The notes below the pieces were generated by a model. It did no database searches, was not told the DNA's origin, and was given only the letters and a program-made list of their open reading frames with translations. Position numbers and translations under genes: made by a program. From Streptomyces sp. NRRL F-525 (GTDB lineage Bacteria > Actinomycetota > Actinomycetes > Streptomycetales > Streptomycetaceae): 64,000 nt of DNA. Positions 1 through 7,950 of this stretch are shown one piece after another. How positions within the stretch are numbered: position 1 is the stretch's first letter; each line of letters begins with the position of its first letter. The stretch lies in the NCBI RefSeq assembly GCF_000716605.1, contig NZ_JNXE01000016.1, positions 262,834 to 326,833 on the forward strand, read 5' to 3'.

Positions 1-827
1 GTGGAGTCCATCAGCAGGGCCAACAGCCGCGCGCCGCCCGGGATCGGGTCCGCCTTCAGGCCTGTCTCCTCCTCCAACTCCCTTACGCCCGCCTCCAGAA
101 AGCCCTCGCCGGGGTCGTTCTTGCCACCGGGCAACTCCCAGACCCCGCGCACCGACCAGCCCAGCAGGATCCGGCCCGCCGAGTCCGTCACGACGACACC
201 GGCACCGGTGAGGGCGTGCGGTGAGGGCCGCTTCTTGCCCGCGCAGGTGACGGCCCCGGGAGCGGGATCACGCAGGACGACGAACGCCAGCCCGTCCGCG
301 TCGAACCGTTCGGCCACCGCCCAACTCCCGCACAGCGCACGGATCTCCTCGTCGTCCAGGGCGATGGAGCGCCTGCCGTCCCCCGCCTCCTCCGCGACGG
401 GCGTGATGACACAGACGACGCCACCGGGTCGCAGCCGCTCCCGCAGCCGGTTCATCACCCGGGTGCGGTCGTGCACGAAGGCCCAGCCGAGACGGAGGGT
501 GATCAGGTCGTAGGCGGGATGCGGCAGGGCATCGAGGCTGTCGTGCTCGAAGTCCAACAGGCGGTAGTTCACGGCCGAGTTGGCGGCGGTGGGCTGGGCT
601 CCGGCGCGAGCACGGGCGAGGGCTGCTGGCGCGAAGTCGACGGCGTCGACCTCGTACCCCGACTCGGCCAGATGCCGGGCGAGTTCACCCAGCCCGCAGC
701 CGATGTCCAGGGCGTATCCGCCACCCTCGGGGACGGGCGCGTGCTCGGCGAGCAGCGCGCGTTCGGAGTCACGGAGCGGGCTGAAGGTGTTGCCGTCGGC
801 GTAGTGCGCGTCCCATGCGTCGGTCAC
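1..827 (-). CDS. Class I SAM-methyltransferase / NUDIX hydrolase fusion (C-terminus beyond window edge)
   Basis: The predicted protein has two domains. An N-terminal Rossmann methyltransferase shows a SAM-binding glycine motif (LDIGCGLGE, about residues 50-58) followed by an acidic strand end (VDAVDFA). A C-terminal NUDIX domain carries the box G-x5-E-x7-REL-x-EE-x-GL near the end of the visible part. The GTG start at 827 is chosen because a perfect AAGGAG lies just upstream. The gene sits 28 bp after the ABC transporter and appears to be the last visible gene of the peptide/kinase/exporter operon. It could methylate or hydrolyse a product of that operon or a nucleotide-linked metabolite; the substrate cannot be read from sequence. 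The reading frame stays open to base 1, so the 3' end lies outside. Confidence 0.9.
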   Translation of the reverse strand, partial: MTDAWDAHYADGNTFSPLRDSERALLAEHAPVPEGGGYALDIGCGLGELARHLAESGYEVDAVDFAPAALARARAGAQPTAANSAVNYRLLDFEHDSLDALPHPAYDLITLRLGWAFVHDRTRVMNRLRERLRPGGVVCVITPVAEEAGDGRRSIALDDEEIRALCGSWAVAERFDADGLAFVVLRDPAPGAVTCAGKKRPSPHALTGAGVVVTDSAGRILLGWSVRGVWELPGGKNDPGEGFLEAGVRELEEETGLKADPIPGGARLLALLMDS

Positions 828-855
828 GGGGTTCTCCTTGCGAAGCGGTGATCGG

Positions 856-2757
856 TCAGCGGTCGTTCGACAGGGCCAGGAGCTCGGCGAACAGGCCACC
901 GCCATGGGCGAGTTCGTCGTACGTACCCTGTTCGACGATGCGACCGTGCCGCATGACCACAACCCGGTCGGCGATCTTCGTGTTGACCAGCTGGTGGGTG
1001 ACCACGATGGTCATCCGGCGGGCGGCGATCGCCTTGATCTGTTCGAGGACGGCGTGTTCGCCGCGCGCGTCCATCTGGCTGGTCGGCTCGTCCAGGATGA
1101 GCAGGTCCGGCTGCCGGTACAGGGCCCGCGCACAGGCCAGCCGCTGCCACTGGCCGCCGGACAGTTCGGTACCGCCCCACAGCTCGCGGGCCAGCAACGT
1201 GTCGAGCCCGTACGGGAGTTCCTCCACCGACTCCCGCAGCCCTACGGCGTCCAGCGCCTCCCACACCAACAGGTCGTCCTGTGTCCGGGGCTGGCCGAGG
1301 GTGACGTTGTCGCGGACGTTGAGGGGCCACTGGGCGAAGTTCTGCGGCACCAGTCCCGACAACTCCCAGAGCGTGTCCGGGGCGAGACCCGCGAGGTCGT
1401 GCCCGTTCCAGCTGACCGTGCCCTTGTCGGCGAGGAAGATGCCCGCGAGGAGCCGGGTCAGCGTGGACTTGCCGGAACCGTTCTCGCCGACCACGGCGAG
1501 GATCTCCCCGCGCCGCACGGTCAGCGAGACCCCGGCCACCGCCGGGATCTCCTTGCCCGGGTAGCAGTAGACGGCCTCGTCGAGCCGGATCTCCTCCACC
1601 GGCTGACCTGGCCCCAACTCCCCGCGCCTCGGGGCGCGTTCGTCGGCGAAGGCGAGGAAGCCCTCCAGGTCGGCTAGGTAGAGGGCGGTGTGGAACATCG
1701 CGGCGCCGTAGACGACGAGTTGGCCGAGCGCGGCGAGGGTGGTCTGGACGGCGACGACCGCCGTGGCGGCGATGGCGGGTTCGACGCGTCCGGTGGCGGC
1801 CAGCCAGGCGAGCGCGGCCCAGGTCGCGATGAGGAAGACACCGCCGATCGCCGAACTGGCCAGCACGATCCGCAGCATCCGCGGCGCCACGTCCAGGACC
1901 CGGCGGTCGATGCGCTCGGAGATCGTCCGGTGCCAGAAGCCGAGGTAGGGGACCATCCCGTTGGCGCGGATCTCGTCGGAGAACTTCGGGCTGGTCACCC
2001 AACCCCGCATGTTCTGGCGGACGTTGCGGTCGCCGATGTTGGCGTAGTGCGTCTCGTACTGGACCTTCGCGTGCAGGATCGCGCCCACACCGGCGGGCAC
2101 GACCGCGAGCAGCAGCAGGGGCAGCATGAGCGGGTGCAGCACGGACAGCACCCCGCTCGCGCTGACCATCCGGACCACGGCGGCGGTGAAGCGCGTGGCG
2201 TCCTGCACCATCACATGGCCCCGGATCACCCCCATCTCGGCGGCCTCCTGCCGGTCTGCGAACCCGTCCTCGGCCCGCGCGGCGGCCTCCACCCGGCACA
2301 CCGCCTCGACCAGGGAACTGTCCGCCGCCGTGGTCAGCCGCGGGGTGATCCGCCCGTCCGCGTACGAGGACAACGCGCTCGCGACCCGGCCGACCGCCGC
2401 CGCGACGGCGATGACCAGCAGCGCGGGCAGCGCCTGATGCAGCCGGTCACTCACGGGCCCGGCGGCCAGCACCGAGCGCATCGCCCGCGCGGTGGACAGC
2501 AGCAGCACCACGGCGGCGGCGCCGACGGCCAGTTGGCAGCCGGCCAGGAGGAGGACTGCGGACCGGTCGATGGCCCACGCCATCCGCGCGGTCTGCGCGA
2601 GGACCGAGGGCAGGCGCGCGCAGAGTTTCCCGAACTCGGCCTCGGCCAACGGGTTCTGGGCGTGCCGGCCCTCGTAGCGGAGCTCGGCGGGCTGCGGTGG
2701 CGGCACACGCGTGGCGGTCCCGGGCAGCGGTGCCCGGCCGGTCGTCCCGGCGCTCAT
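856..2757 (-). CDS. ABC exporter, fused permease-ATPase
   Basis: A 633-residue half-transporter, presumably homodimeric. About six hydrophobic segments lie between residues 65 and 345, followed by a nucleotide-binding domain. Walker A (GENGSGKST), an ABC signature (LSGGQWQRLA), Walker B with catalytic Glu (LLILDEPTS) and a switch His (VVTHQ) are all intact, so it should hydrolyse ATP. Its ATG overlaps the stop of the upstream kinase-like gene (ATGA), implying translational coupling. In peptide-natural-product loci such exporters move the mature peptide out; that role here is inferred from the small upstream ORF. No peptidase C39 domain is visible, so leader removal would need another enzyme. 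Confidence 0.92.
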   Translation of the reverse strand: MSAGTTGRAPLPGTATRVPPPQPAELRYEGRHAQNPLAEAEFGKLCARLPSVLAQTARMAWAIDRSAVLLLAGCQLAVGAAAVVLLLSTARAMRSVLAAGPVSDRLHQALPALLVIAVAAAVGRVASALSSYADGRITPRLTTAADSSLVEAVCRVEAAARAEDGFADRQEAAEMGVIRGHVMVQDATRFTAAVVRMVSASGVLSVLHPLMLPLLLLAVVPAGVGAILHAKVQYETHYANIGDRNVRQNMRGWVTSPKFSDEIRANGMVPYLGFWHRTISERIDRRVLDVAPRMLRIVLASSAIGGVFLIATWAALAWLAATGRVEPAIAATAVVAVQTTLAALGQLVVYGAAMFHTALYLADLEGFLAFADERAPRRGELGPGQPVEEIRLDEAVYCYPGKEIPAVAGVSLTVRRGEILAVVGENGSGKSTLTRLLAGIFLADKGTVSWNGHDLAGLAPDTLWELSGLVPQNFAQWPLNVRDNVTLGQPRTQDDLLVWEALDAVGLRESVEELPYGLDTLLARELWGGTELSGGQWQRLACARALYRQPDLLILDEPTSQMDARGEHAVLEQIKAIAARRMTIVVTHQLVNTKIADRVVVMRHGRIVEQGTYDELAHGGGLFAELLALSNDR

Positions 2758-3668
2758 CGGGCCGCACTCTCGGCGCGGCGGGGCGTCAACTGCCGTTCGG
2801 GCAGGCGGGGTTCGGGATGCGTCATACGGCAGCCTCCCCCGACGGCTCCGGTACTAGCCGCCCGAACGCCGACCCCGTGCAGCGCGGTCAGGCAGAGCAG
2901 GGCGCGCTTCTCCTCCGGGATGAGGGGGCGGCCGTAGCCCGTGAAGAACGCGGTTCTCAGGCGGGGTTGTTCTGCCCAGGGTCCGCGGGCCAGGGGGACG
3001 AAGTCCTGGACGACGGGGGCGAACCGGGCCCGCTCGAAGGCGATCAGCGCGAGGGGTTCCCGGGTGCCGGACCACCGCAGGGTGTGCTCGTCGACGTGGC
3101 CGTGGATGTAGCCGAGCGGGACCCGCCCCAGGGTGCGGAGTTCGGCGGCGCGGGCCAGCACGAACTCCCTTTCCTCGGGCGGCATTTGGTCTCCGGACGC
3201 GTGGACGCTCCGCTCGGCGCTGTCGGCGGTGCGGCGTAGTGTCTGGGCCGCTTCCTCGCGGGCCGCGGGGGTCAGTTTTCCGGCCTGGTGCAGTTGGGCG
3301 ACGAGGGCGCCGGCCTTGCGGTGGACGGTCTCCAGCGCGGCGCCGGTCGCCCTGAGGTCGCTCAGCGGGGTGCCGGGGAGGGCGGTCATGAGCAGGGCGA
3401 GGTGCTGGGCCGAGGTCGCGGTGAGGCGAGGTGCGCGGCCGGGGCCGAGGTAGGACACGGCGTGCCGGTGGGCGAAGGTCTCGCGGGTGAAGGCGAGGGG
3501 GGAGGCGGCGAGTTTCACGCAGAAGCGCCGGCCGCTCTCCGGTCGTGTAGTCACCTCCCACACGCGCGAGGGGTGGGCGGCGGAGGCGTCGCGGAGACAG
3601 GTGAGGGGGCCGATGACGGATTCGGCCCAGGCCCGGACGGGGTCCGGCAGTGTGGTCGCTCCGGTCAT
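2754..3668 (-). CDS. Aminoglycoside-phosphotransferase-fold protein with degenerate active site (pseudokinase candidate)
   Basis: A 304-residue protein resembling the APH/choline-kinase fold. The catalytic-loop region reads IHGHVDEHTL where active members have HGDxxxxN, so the catalytic Asp position is His and the Asn is Thr. The metal-binding region reads IAFERARF where active members have IDxE/DFG-type Asp. Two key acidic residues are therefore missing. The ATG at 3668 overlaps the stop of the 51-codon upstream ORF, and its own stop overlaps the exporter ATG. It may bind the peptide or a nucleotide without phosphoryl transfer, or use a non-canonical mechanism. The fold assignment is fairly secure; the role is inferred. 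An upstream start 9 bp earlier is possible but would lose the tight overlap. Confidence 0.85.
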   Translation of the reverse strand: MTGATTLPDPVRAWAESVIGPLTCLRDASAAHPSRVWEVTTRPESGRRFCVKLAASPLAFTRETFAHRHAVSYLGPGRAPRLTATSAQHLALLMTALPGTPLSDLRATGAALETVHRKAGALVAQLHQAGKLTPAAREEAAQTLRRTADSAERSVHASGDQMPPEEREFVLARAAELRTLGRVPLGYIHGHVDEHTLRWSGTREPLALIAFERARFAPVVQDFVPLARGPWAEQPRLRTAFFTGYGRPLIPEEKRALLCLTALHGVGVRAASTGAVGGGCRMTHPEPRLPERQLTPRRAESAAR

Positions 3669-3820
3669 GCCCCCCACCTCGGTGCGCGTCGTGACGTATC
3701 CGCGTCGGCGGCGGCCGTGGCGTCAACCTCGTGCATCGCGGGCGGGAGCGGGACCGCGACCGCGGGGGTGCGATGTTCGAACGCGAGCGGGACGAGGGCG
3801 GGGACGGGCACGGGATTCAT
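3665..3820 (-). CDS. Small peptide (51 aa), candidate precursor peptide of the kinase/ABC/methyltransferase operon
   Basis: The ATG at 3820 is preceded by a near-perfect ribosome site (AGGAGG, 5 bases upstream). The 51-codon frame ends in a TGA that overlaps the ATG of the kinase-like gene. The peptide begins MNPVPVPALVPLAFEHR and ends DTSRRAPRWGA. It is rich in Pro, Val and Ala in the first half, acidic in the middle, and has one Ser (S43), three Thr (18, 35, 42), one Trp (49) and no Cys. A dibasic RR precedes the last six residues. Translational coupling to a kinase-fold protein, exporter and methyltransferase suggests a ribosomally made, modified peptide. I do not recognise the sequence. 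It could instead be a translational leader for the kinase gene. Confidence 0.62.
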   Translation of the reverse strand: MNPVPVPALVPLAFEHRTPAVAVPLPPAMHEVDATAAADADTSRRAPRWGA

Positions 3821-4032
3821 GGCAACCTCCTGCGGTCGGTGCGGTGACTCGGTGCCAGAAGAACGTGCCTGATCACGATGCCGTCACGGGTGCGGACGGG
3901 CGAACCGTCGGACGAAAGTTCGAGGACGCGGGTGCCGCCCTAGGGGCCGCTGGGAGGTGTGGCCACGATCCGGTGTTCGATCGGCCGTACCGGGAGCCGT
4001 CACCTGATCGAGGGATTGCCGGACAGCACTGA

Positions 4033-4071
4033 ACCGTCCCGGTGGCGCGGGGCATCGGCCACTGGGACGGT
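4033..4071 (-). terminator. Hairpin terminator downstream of the MFS gene
   Basis: Inverted arms at 4033-4045 and 4059-4071 match at 12 of 13 positions around a 13-base loop. The hairpin lies between the end of the efflux gene (4105) and the peptide operon start (3820), so it probably separates the two same-strand units. Confidence 0.6.
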
Positions 4072-4104
4072 GCATCGGGCGGGCTGTTCAGCCGCGCGGC
4101 GCGG

Positions 4105-5721
4105 TCAGGCCGGGGCGGCGACCGGGAGGTCCGACGCGTCGTCGGGGCGTGCCTCGCCGTCCTCGTCGACGTCAGGGGGGATCGTCGAGACGGCGCTGGA
4201 GTGGAGGTCCTTCGTGCGGAGCATCGTGAAGCCGATGACCGCGGCGACGAAGCCGAGGATCGCGCTGAGGGTCATCGCTCCGTGGAAGGCGTTCATGAAC
4301 GCGTCCTGTCCGGCGGCCAGTACCTTCTCGCGCAGCGCGTCCGGTGCGGCCTTGACGACGGCGTCGAGACCACCGGCGCTGATGCCGTGGGCGGCACTCT
4401 CCGCGGTGTCGGCGCCGAGCTGCTTGCCCACGGCCGAGGAGGTGAAGTCCTTGGACACGGTGTGCTGGAAGTAGGCGCCGATACCGGCGATGCCGACCGC
4501 GATGCCGACCTGCTGGAAAGTCTCGTTGATGCCGGACGCGACACCGGACTTGGCCGGTTCGGCGACCCCGATGGCCAGCGCTGCGCGGGCCGGGTTGAAG
4601 GCGCCCATGCCGAAGCCGGAGACGACCAGCGCCGGGACGAGCACGGTCCAGGACGAGTCCGCCTCGGTGAGGTTCAAGCACAGGATGCCGATGGCCATGA
4701 CCAGGGTCGAGCCGCCCAGCAGGATCCGGAAGGGGACCTTGCCGATGAGGCCGCCGCCGAGCGCACCGGCCACGAACATCGCGCCGGTCAGCGGCAGGAA
4801 CCGTAGACCCGTCCCCCACGCGTCGACGTGCAGCATGTTCTCCAGGTAGCTGGTCTCGAAGAACACCGAGGGCAGGGCGCCCGCGTTGCCGATCATCGCG
4901 ACGAGGGAGATGCCGACGAAGGTGGGGCTGCGGAAGAACGCCGGGTCGATCAGGGCGCGTTCACCGAGCCGGCGCTCGATGGCGACGAAGACGACCAGGA
5001 AGAGGACGCTCACCGCGTAGAGGCCGAGCGTGTCGGCGCTGGTCCAACCCTCCACCGGGCCACGGACGGTGGCGTGGACGAGGGCGCCGAGCGCGAGGCT
5101 GAAGGTGCCGAGGCCGGCCCAATCGGTGGGGTGGGCCCGGGTGTTGAGGGATTCGCGGACGCGCAGCGCGCCGATGAGGAGGGCGAGCACGCCGACCGGC
5201 ACGTTGATGTAGAAGATCCAGCGCCAGGACAGCGCGTTGATCAGCGAGCCGCCGATGAGCGGTCCGGTGGCGACGGCGAGGCCGACGGCGGCGCCGAACG
5301 CGGTGAACGCGGTGGCCCGTTCCTTGCCGTGGAACTCATGGCTCAGCATCGCGGGGCCGACCGCGAACATGATGGCGGCGCCGACTCCCTGGACGGCCCG
5401 GAACCAGCTCAACTCCCCTGCCCCGTCGGCCAGTCCGCAGGCCAGGGACGCGGCGGTGAAGACCGCGAAGCCGACCTGGAAGACCTTCTTGCGGCCGATC
5501 CGGTCGGCGAGCGAGCCCGCCGCGACGAGGAAGATCGCGAGCGTGAGGGCGTAGGCGTCGAACACCCACTGCAGGTCGGCGAAGCTGCTGCCCAGACTCT
5601 TGTGGATCTGCGGCAGCGCGATGGAGACCACGCTCAGGTCGAGCATCAGCATGAACGAGCCCAACGCGACGATCCCGAGTGTCCACCACCTAGTGGGAGA
5701 TGGTGCGCGTTCTGCGGACAT
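4105..5721 (-). CDS. MFS drug:proton antiporter, DHA2 family (14 TM)
   Basis: A 538-residue integral membrane protein with about 14 hydrophobic segments. The DHA2 pattern includes an early membrane-embedded Asp (LMLDLSVVSIALP), motif A (GSLADRIGRKK) and antiporter motif C (VATGPLIGG). It probably exports a toxic or antibiotic compound using the proton gradient. The ATG at 5721 is preferred to a TTG 15 bp upstream because GGAAGG sits at good spacing. A MarR gene lies upstream on the same strand, and repeat motifs overlap the promoter, so MarR-type repression is likely. The substrate cannot be predicted. Confidence 0.93.
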   Translation of the reverse strand: MSAERAPSPTRWWTLGIVALGSFMLMLDLSVVSIALPQIHKSLGSSFADLQWVFDAYALTLAIFLVAAGSLADRIGRKKVFQVGFAVFTAASLACGLADGAGELSWFRAVQGVGAAIMFAVGPAMLSHEFHGKERATAFTAFGAAVGLAVATGPLIGGSLINALSWRWIFYINVPVGVLALLIGALRVRESLNTRAHPTDWAGLGTFSLALGALVHATVRGPVEGWTSADTLGLYAVSVLFLVVFVAIERRLGERALIDPAFFRSPTFVGISLVAMIGNAGALPSVFFETSYLENMLHVDAWGTGLRFLPLTGAMFVAGALGGGLIGKVPFRILLGGSTLVMAIGILCLNLTEADSSWTVLVPALVVSGFGMGAFNPARAALAIGVAEPAKSGVASGINETFQQVGIAVGIAGIGAYFQHTVSKDFTSSAVGKQLGADTAESAAHGISAGGLDAVVKAAPDALREKVLAAGQDAFMNAFHGAMTLSAILGFVAAVIGFTMLRTKDLHSSAVSTIPPDVDEDGEARPDDASDLPVAAPA

Positions 5722-5765
5722 GCGGGGACCTTCCAATCACCAGGAACTTTGGACCTTAGGATCCA

Positions 5766-5806
5766 TAGATGATGGAAATCTAGATGATTGGAAAGTCATG
5801 AGTCAA
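5766..5806 (-). promoter_or_regulatory. MFS promoter with overlapping operator-like repeats
   Basis: Read on the minus strand, TTGACT (5801-5806) and TAGATT (5777-5782) are spaced by 18 bases, a good housekeeping promoter. On the plus strand TAGATGATGGAAA (5766-5778) is repeated as TAGATGATTGGAAA (5781-5794) over the -10 and spacer, and ATCTAGAT is a short palindrome between them. The patch is strikingly AT-rich for this genome, as expected for a MarR or similar operator. Confidence 0.6.
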
Positions 5807-5865
5807 CGCCGCCACGGTCGGCACGGCGAGCGAAGTAACCCGGAGTGACGACCACCGGGCACGAC

Positions 5866-5897
5866 AAAGCCCGCGGCACCGGTCGGCACCACGGGCT
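5866..5897 (-). terminator. Hairpin downstream of the MarR gene
   Basis: Arms AAGCCCGCGG and CCACGGGCTT pair with one mismatch around a 12-base loop. The hairpin follows the marR-like gene (ending at 6007) and precedes the MFS promoter. Confidence 0.45.
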
Positions 5898-6006
5898 TGC
5901 GGGAATTCGGGGTTGTTCTACGTCAACTCGCGGACGTTCTAGGTGAGTTGGAGCGCGTACTGCGTCAACTCCCGGACGGCGTCCGTCAACTCAAGCCGGC
6001 TCCTCG

Positions 6007-6498
6007 TCAGTCCGAGCAGACCGACGCGGGCCAGCGGCCGGCCATCAGCGTGCCGAGCATCTTGCGCAGCACCCCGCGCTCGTCCTCGGAGAGCGCGCCG
6101 AAGAACGCCGACTCGACCTCCGTGGCCACCCGGTCCGCCATCGCGAGGGCCTCGCGGCCGCTCTCGGTGAGGATCAGGTTGTAGCGGCGCCGGTCGGCGG
6201 GGTTGCGGCGGCGCTCCACGTACGCGTTGCGCTCCATCTCGTCGATCACCGTCACGACCGTGGTCGGATCGAGGTTGAGCAGCCGGCTCAGATCCTGCTG
6301 GGAGAGCTCGGGCCCACCGGCCAGCGCGGCCAGCACGAAGAAGTCGCGGATGCGCATACCGACCGCGCCCAGCGCCTTCTCCACGTCCTCGACCAGCACC
6401 AGCCCCGCCTTGTGGAGCAGATAGCCGGGACGCTCGGCGATGAGGAAGTCCTCCCGGGGGGACACCCCGTACTGCTCCGTGCCACCGGTGCGCACCAT
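6007..6498 (-). CDS. MarR family transcriptional regulator
   Basis: A 163-residue winged-helix regulator. The recognition helix region LSQQDLSRLLNLDPTTVVTVID and the wing YVERRRNPADRRRYNLILTESG are classic MarR features. The ATG at 6498 has AAGGAG eight bases upstream. It lies upstream of the DHA2 efflux gene on the same strand and probably represses that pump and/or itself; an inverted repeat (CTTCGAT-N16-ATCGAAG, 6509-6538) covers its translation-start region. The effector is unknown. Confidence 0.92.
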   Translation of the reverse strand: MVRTGGTEQYGVSPREDFLIAERPGYLLHKAGLVLVEDVEKALGAVGMRIRDFFVLAALAGGPELSQQDLSRLLNLDPTTVVTVIDEMERNAYVERRRNPADRRRYNLILTESGREALAMADRVATEVESAFFGALSEDERGVLRKMLGTLMAGRWPASVCSD

Positions 6499-6508
6499 GA
6501 GCCGACTC

Positions 6509-6538
6509 CTTCGATCGTCGCAATCTCCACCATCGAAG
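6509..6538. promoter_or_regulatory. Inverted repeat upstream of the MarR gene (possible autoregulatory operator)
   Basis: CTTCGAT at 6509-6515 and ATCGAAG at 6532-6538 form a perfect 7-bp inverted repeat with a 16-base spacer, immediately 5' of the marR-like start. Spacing and position suit a dimeric repressor, but it differs from the repeats at the MFS promoter. Confidence 0.4.
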
Positions 6539-6738
6539 ATACAACGTTCTCAGCGTGCTCCGGCAGGCGCCGTCCGATGCGCCGCAGCGCCCCCGTCGGC
6601 GGAATCCAGCCCTTTCCGGACTGGAGTACCGTGGCATCACCGAGCGCACCTCGCACGCCGTCAGCCGTTTCGGCGTCGCCCTCGGGGAACGGCAACGCCG
6701 GAGCGCTTCGTGTTCCGGCCGGAAATGAGCCGCCCCAC

Positions 6739-7950
6739 ATGAGCCTGATGAGTCTCGGAGTACTGCACTCCTCCCGCAAGGAGAACGAGTTCCGTCTGCC
6801 GCTGCACCCGCGCCACCTCGAGCGGATCGCGCCGGACATCCGGGAGAGAATCTTCCTCGAACAGGGCTACGGCGAGCGGTTCGGCCTCGCCGACCACGCG
6901 CTGCGGCCCCTCGTCGGCGGACTCCGATCCCGTGAGCAGCTGGTCGCGGAGTGCGACATCATGCTGCTGCCCAAGCCCATGCACGAGGACCTCGCCGAGC
7001 TGCGCGAGGGCCAGGTGCTGTGGGGCTGGCCGCACTGCGTGCAGGACGAGAAGACGACTCAGATCGGCATCGACCGGCGGCTGACCCTGATCGCCTGGGA
7101 GGCCATGAACCACTGGACCTCCACGGGCGCCTTCAGCGTCCACGTGTTCCACAAGAACAACGAGCTGGCCGGTTACTGCTCGGTCCTGCACGCCCTCCAG
7201 CTCGGCGGACTGACCGGCAGCTACGGCCGCCGGCTGCGCGCGGTGGTCATAAGCTTCGGCGCCACGGCACGCGGCGCGGTCACGGGCCTGGGTGCGATGG
7301 GTGTCTCCGACGTCACGGTGCTCACGCAGCGCGCGGCGGCGGCCGTGGCCTCGCCGATGCCGTCGGTCGTGATGGGGCACTTCGAGGAGCAGGAGGACGA
7401 CCCGACGCGCCTCCAGGCGGCCACCGGGCTCGGACCCGTGCCGCTCGCGCAGTATCTGGCCGGGTTCGACATCGTCGTCAACTGCGTTCTGCAGGACACC
7501 GACGCGCCGCTGATGTTCGTCAACAACGAGGAACTCGCGCTGTTCCAGCCGGGGACCTTCTTCATCGACGTGGCCTGCGACGAGGGCATGGGCTTCGCCT
7601 GGGCCCGGCCGAGCGGCTTCGGCGACCCGATGTCCACGGTCGGACCGGGCTGCCACTACTACGCCGTGGACCACAGCCCGTCCCACCTGTGGAACTCCGC
7701 GACGTGGGAGATCAGCGAGGCGCTCCTGCCGTATCTGCGTACGGTCATGAGCGGACCCGGCGCGTGGGACGGCGACGTCACGGTGCGCAAGGCCATCGAG
7801 ATCCGGGACGGTGTCGTCCAGAACCCGAAGATCCTCTCCTTCCAGCACCGGTCGGCCGCCTACCCGCACAGCCCCGAGGCACTACGGCCTGAAGGCAATG
7901 GGGTAAGGCGGCCTGACGGCAGGGCAGTTGACGGCCCAGTGGTGGTCTAG
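6739..7950 (+). CDS. Alanine dehydrogenase/PNT-superfamily enzyme, N5-(carboxyethyl)ornithine synthase-like
   Basis: A 403-residue protein with the AlaDH/PNT layout. The N-terminal substrate domain includes RKENEFRLPLHP, GWPHCVQ and an AGYCSVLHALQLGG helix. A Rossmann domain follows (VVISFGATARGAV), then a catalytic-region FIDVACDEGMG. This pattern resembles N5-(carboxyethyl)ornithine synthase, which reductively condenses pyruvate with an amino acid using NADPH, more than true alanine dehydrogenase. The glycine motif GATARGAV departs from a strict GxGxxG. The ATG at 6739 is chosen; ATG 6748 is an alternative, and the ribosome site is weak for both. The last about 30 residues look like a non-conserved tail. 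Its stop overlaps the stop of the convergent membrane-protein gene. Confidence 0.75.
   Translation: MSLMSLGVLHSSRKENEFRLPLHPRHLERIAPDIRERIFLEQGYGERFGLADHALRPLVGGLRSREQLVAECDIMLLPKPMHEDLAELREGQVLWGWPHCVQDEKTTQIGIDRRLTLIAWEAMNHWTSTGAFSVHVFHKNNELAGYCSVLHALQLGGLTGSYGRRLRAVVISFGATARGAVTGLGAMGVSDVTVLTQRAAAAVASPMPSVVMGHFEEQEDDPTRLQAATGLGPVPLAQYLAGFDIVVNCVLQDTDAPLMFVNNEELALFQPGTFFIDVACDEGMGFAWARPSGFGDPMSTVGPGCHYYAVDHSPSHLWNSATWEISEALLPYLRTVMSGPGAWDGDVTVRKAIEIRDGVVQNPKILSFQHRSAAYPHSPEALRPEGNGVRRPDGRAVDGPVVV

Noticed and set aside
1690..2937. Long plus-strand open frames antisense to the ABC and kinase genes
   Set aside because: They are mirror-frame shadows caused by high GC and have Arg/Gly/Pro-rich, non-protein-like composition.
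3873..4055. Second small minus-strand ORF upstream of the peptide gene
   Set aside because: It starts in the MFS terminator hairpin, has no ribosome site and poor coding bias.
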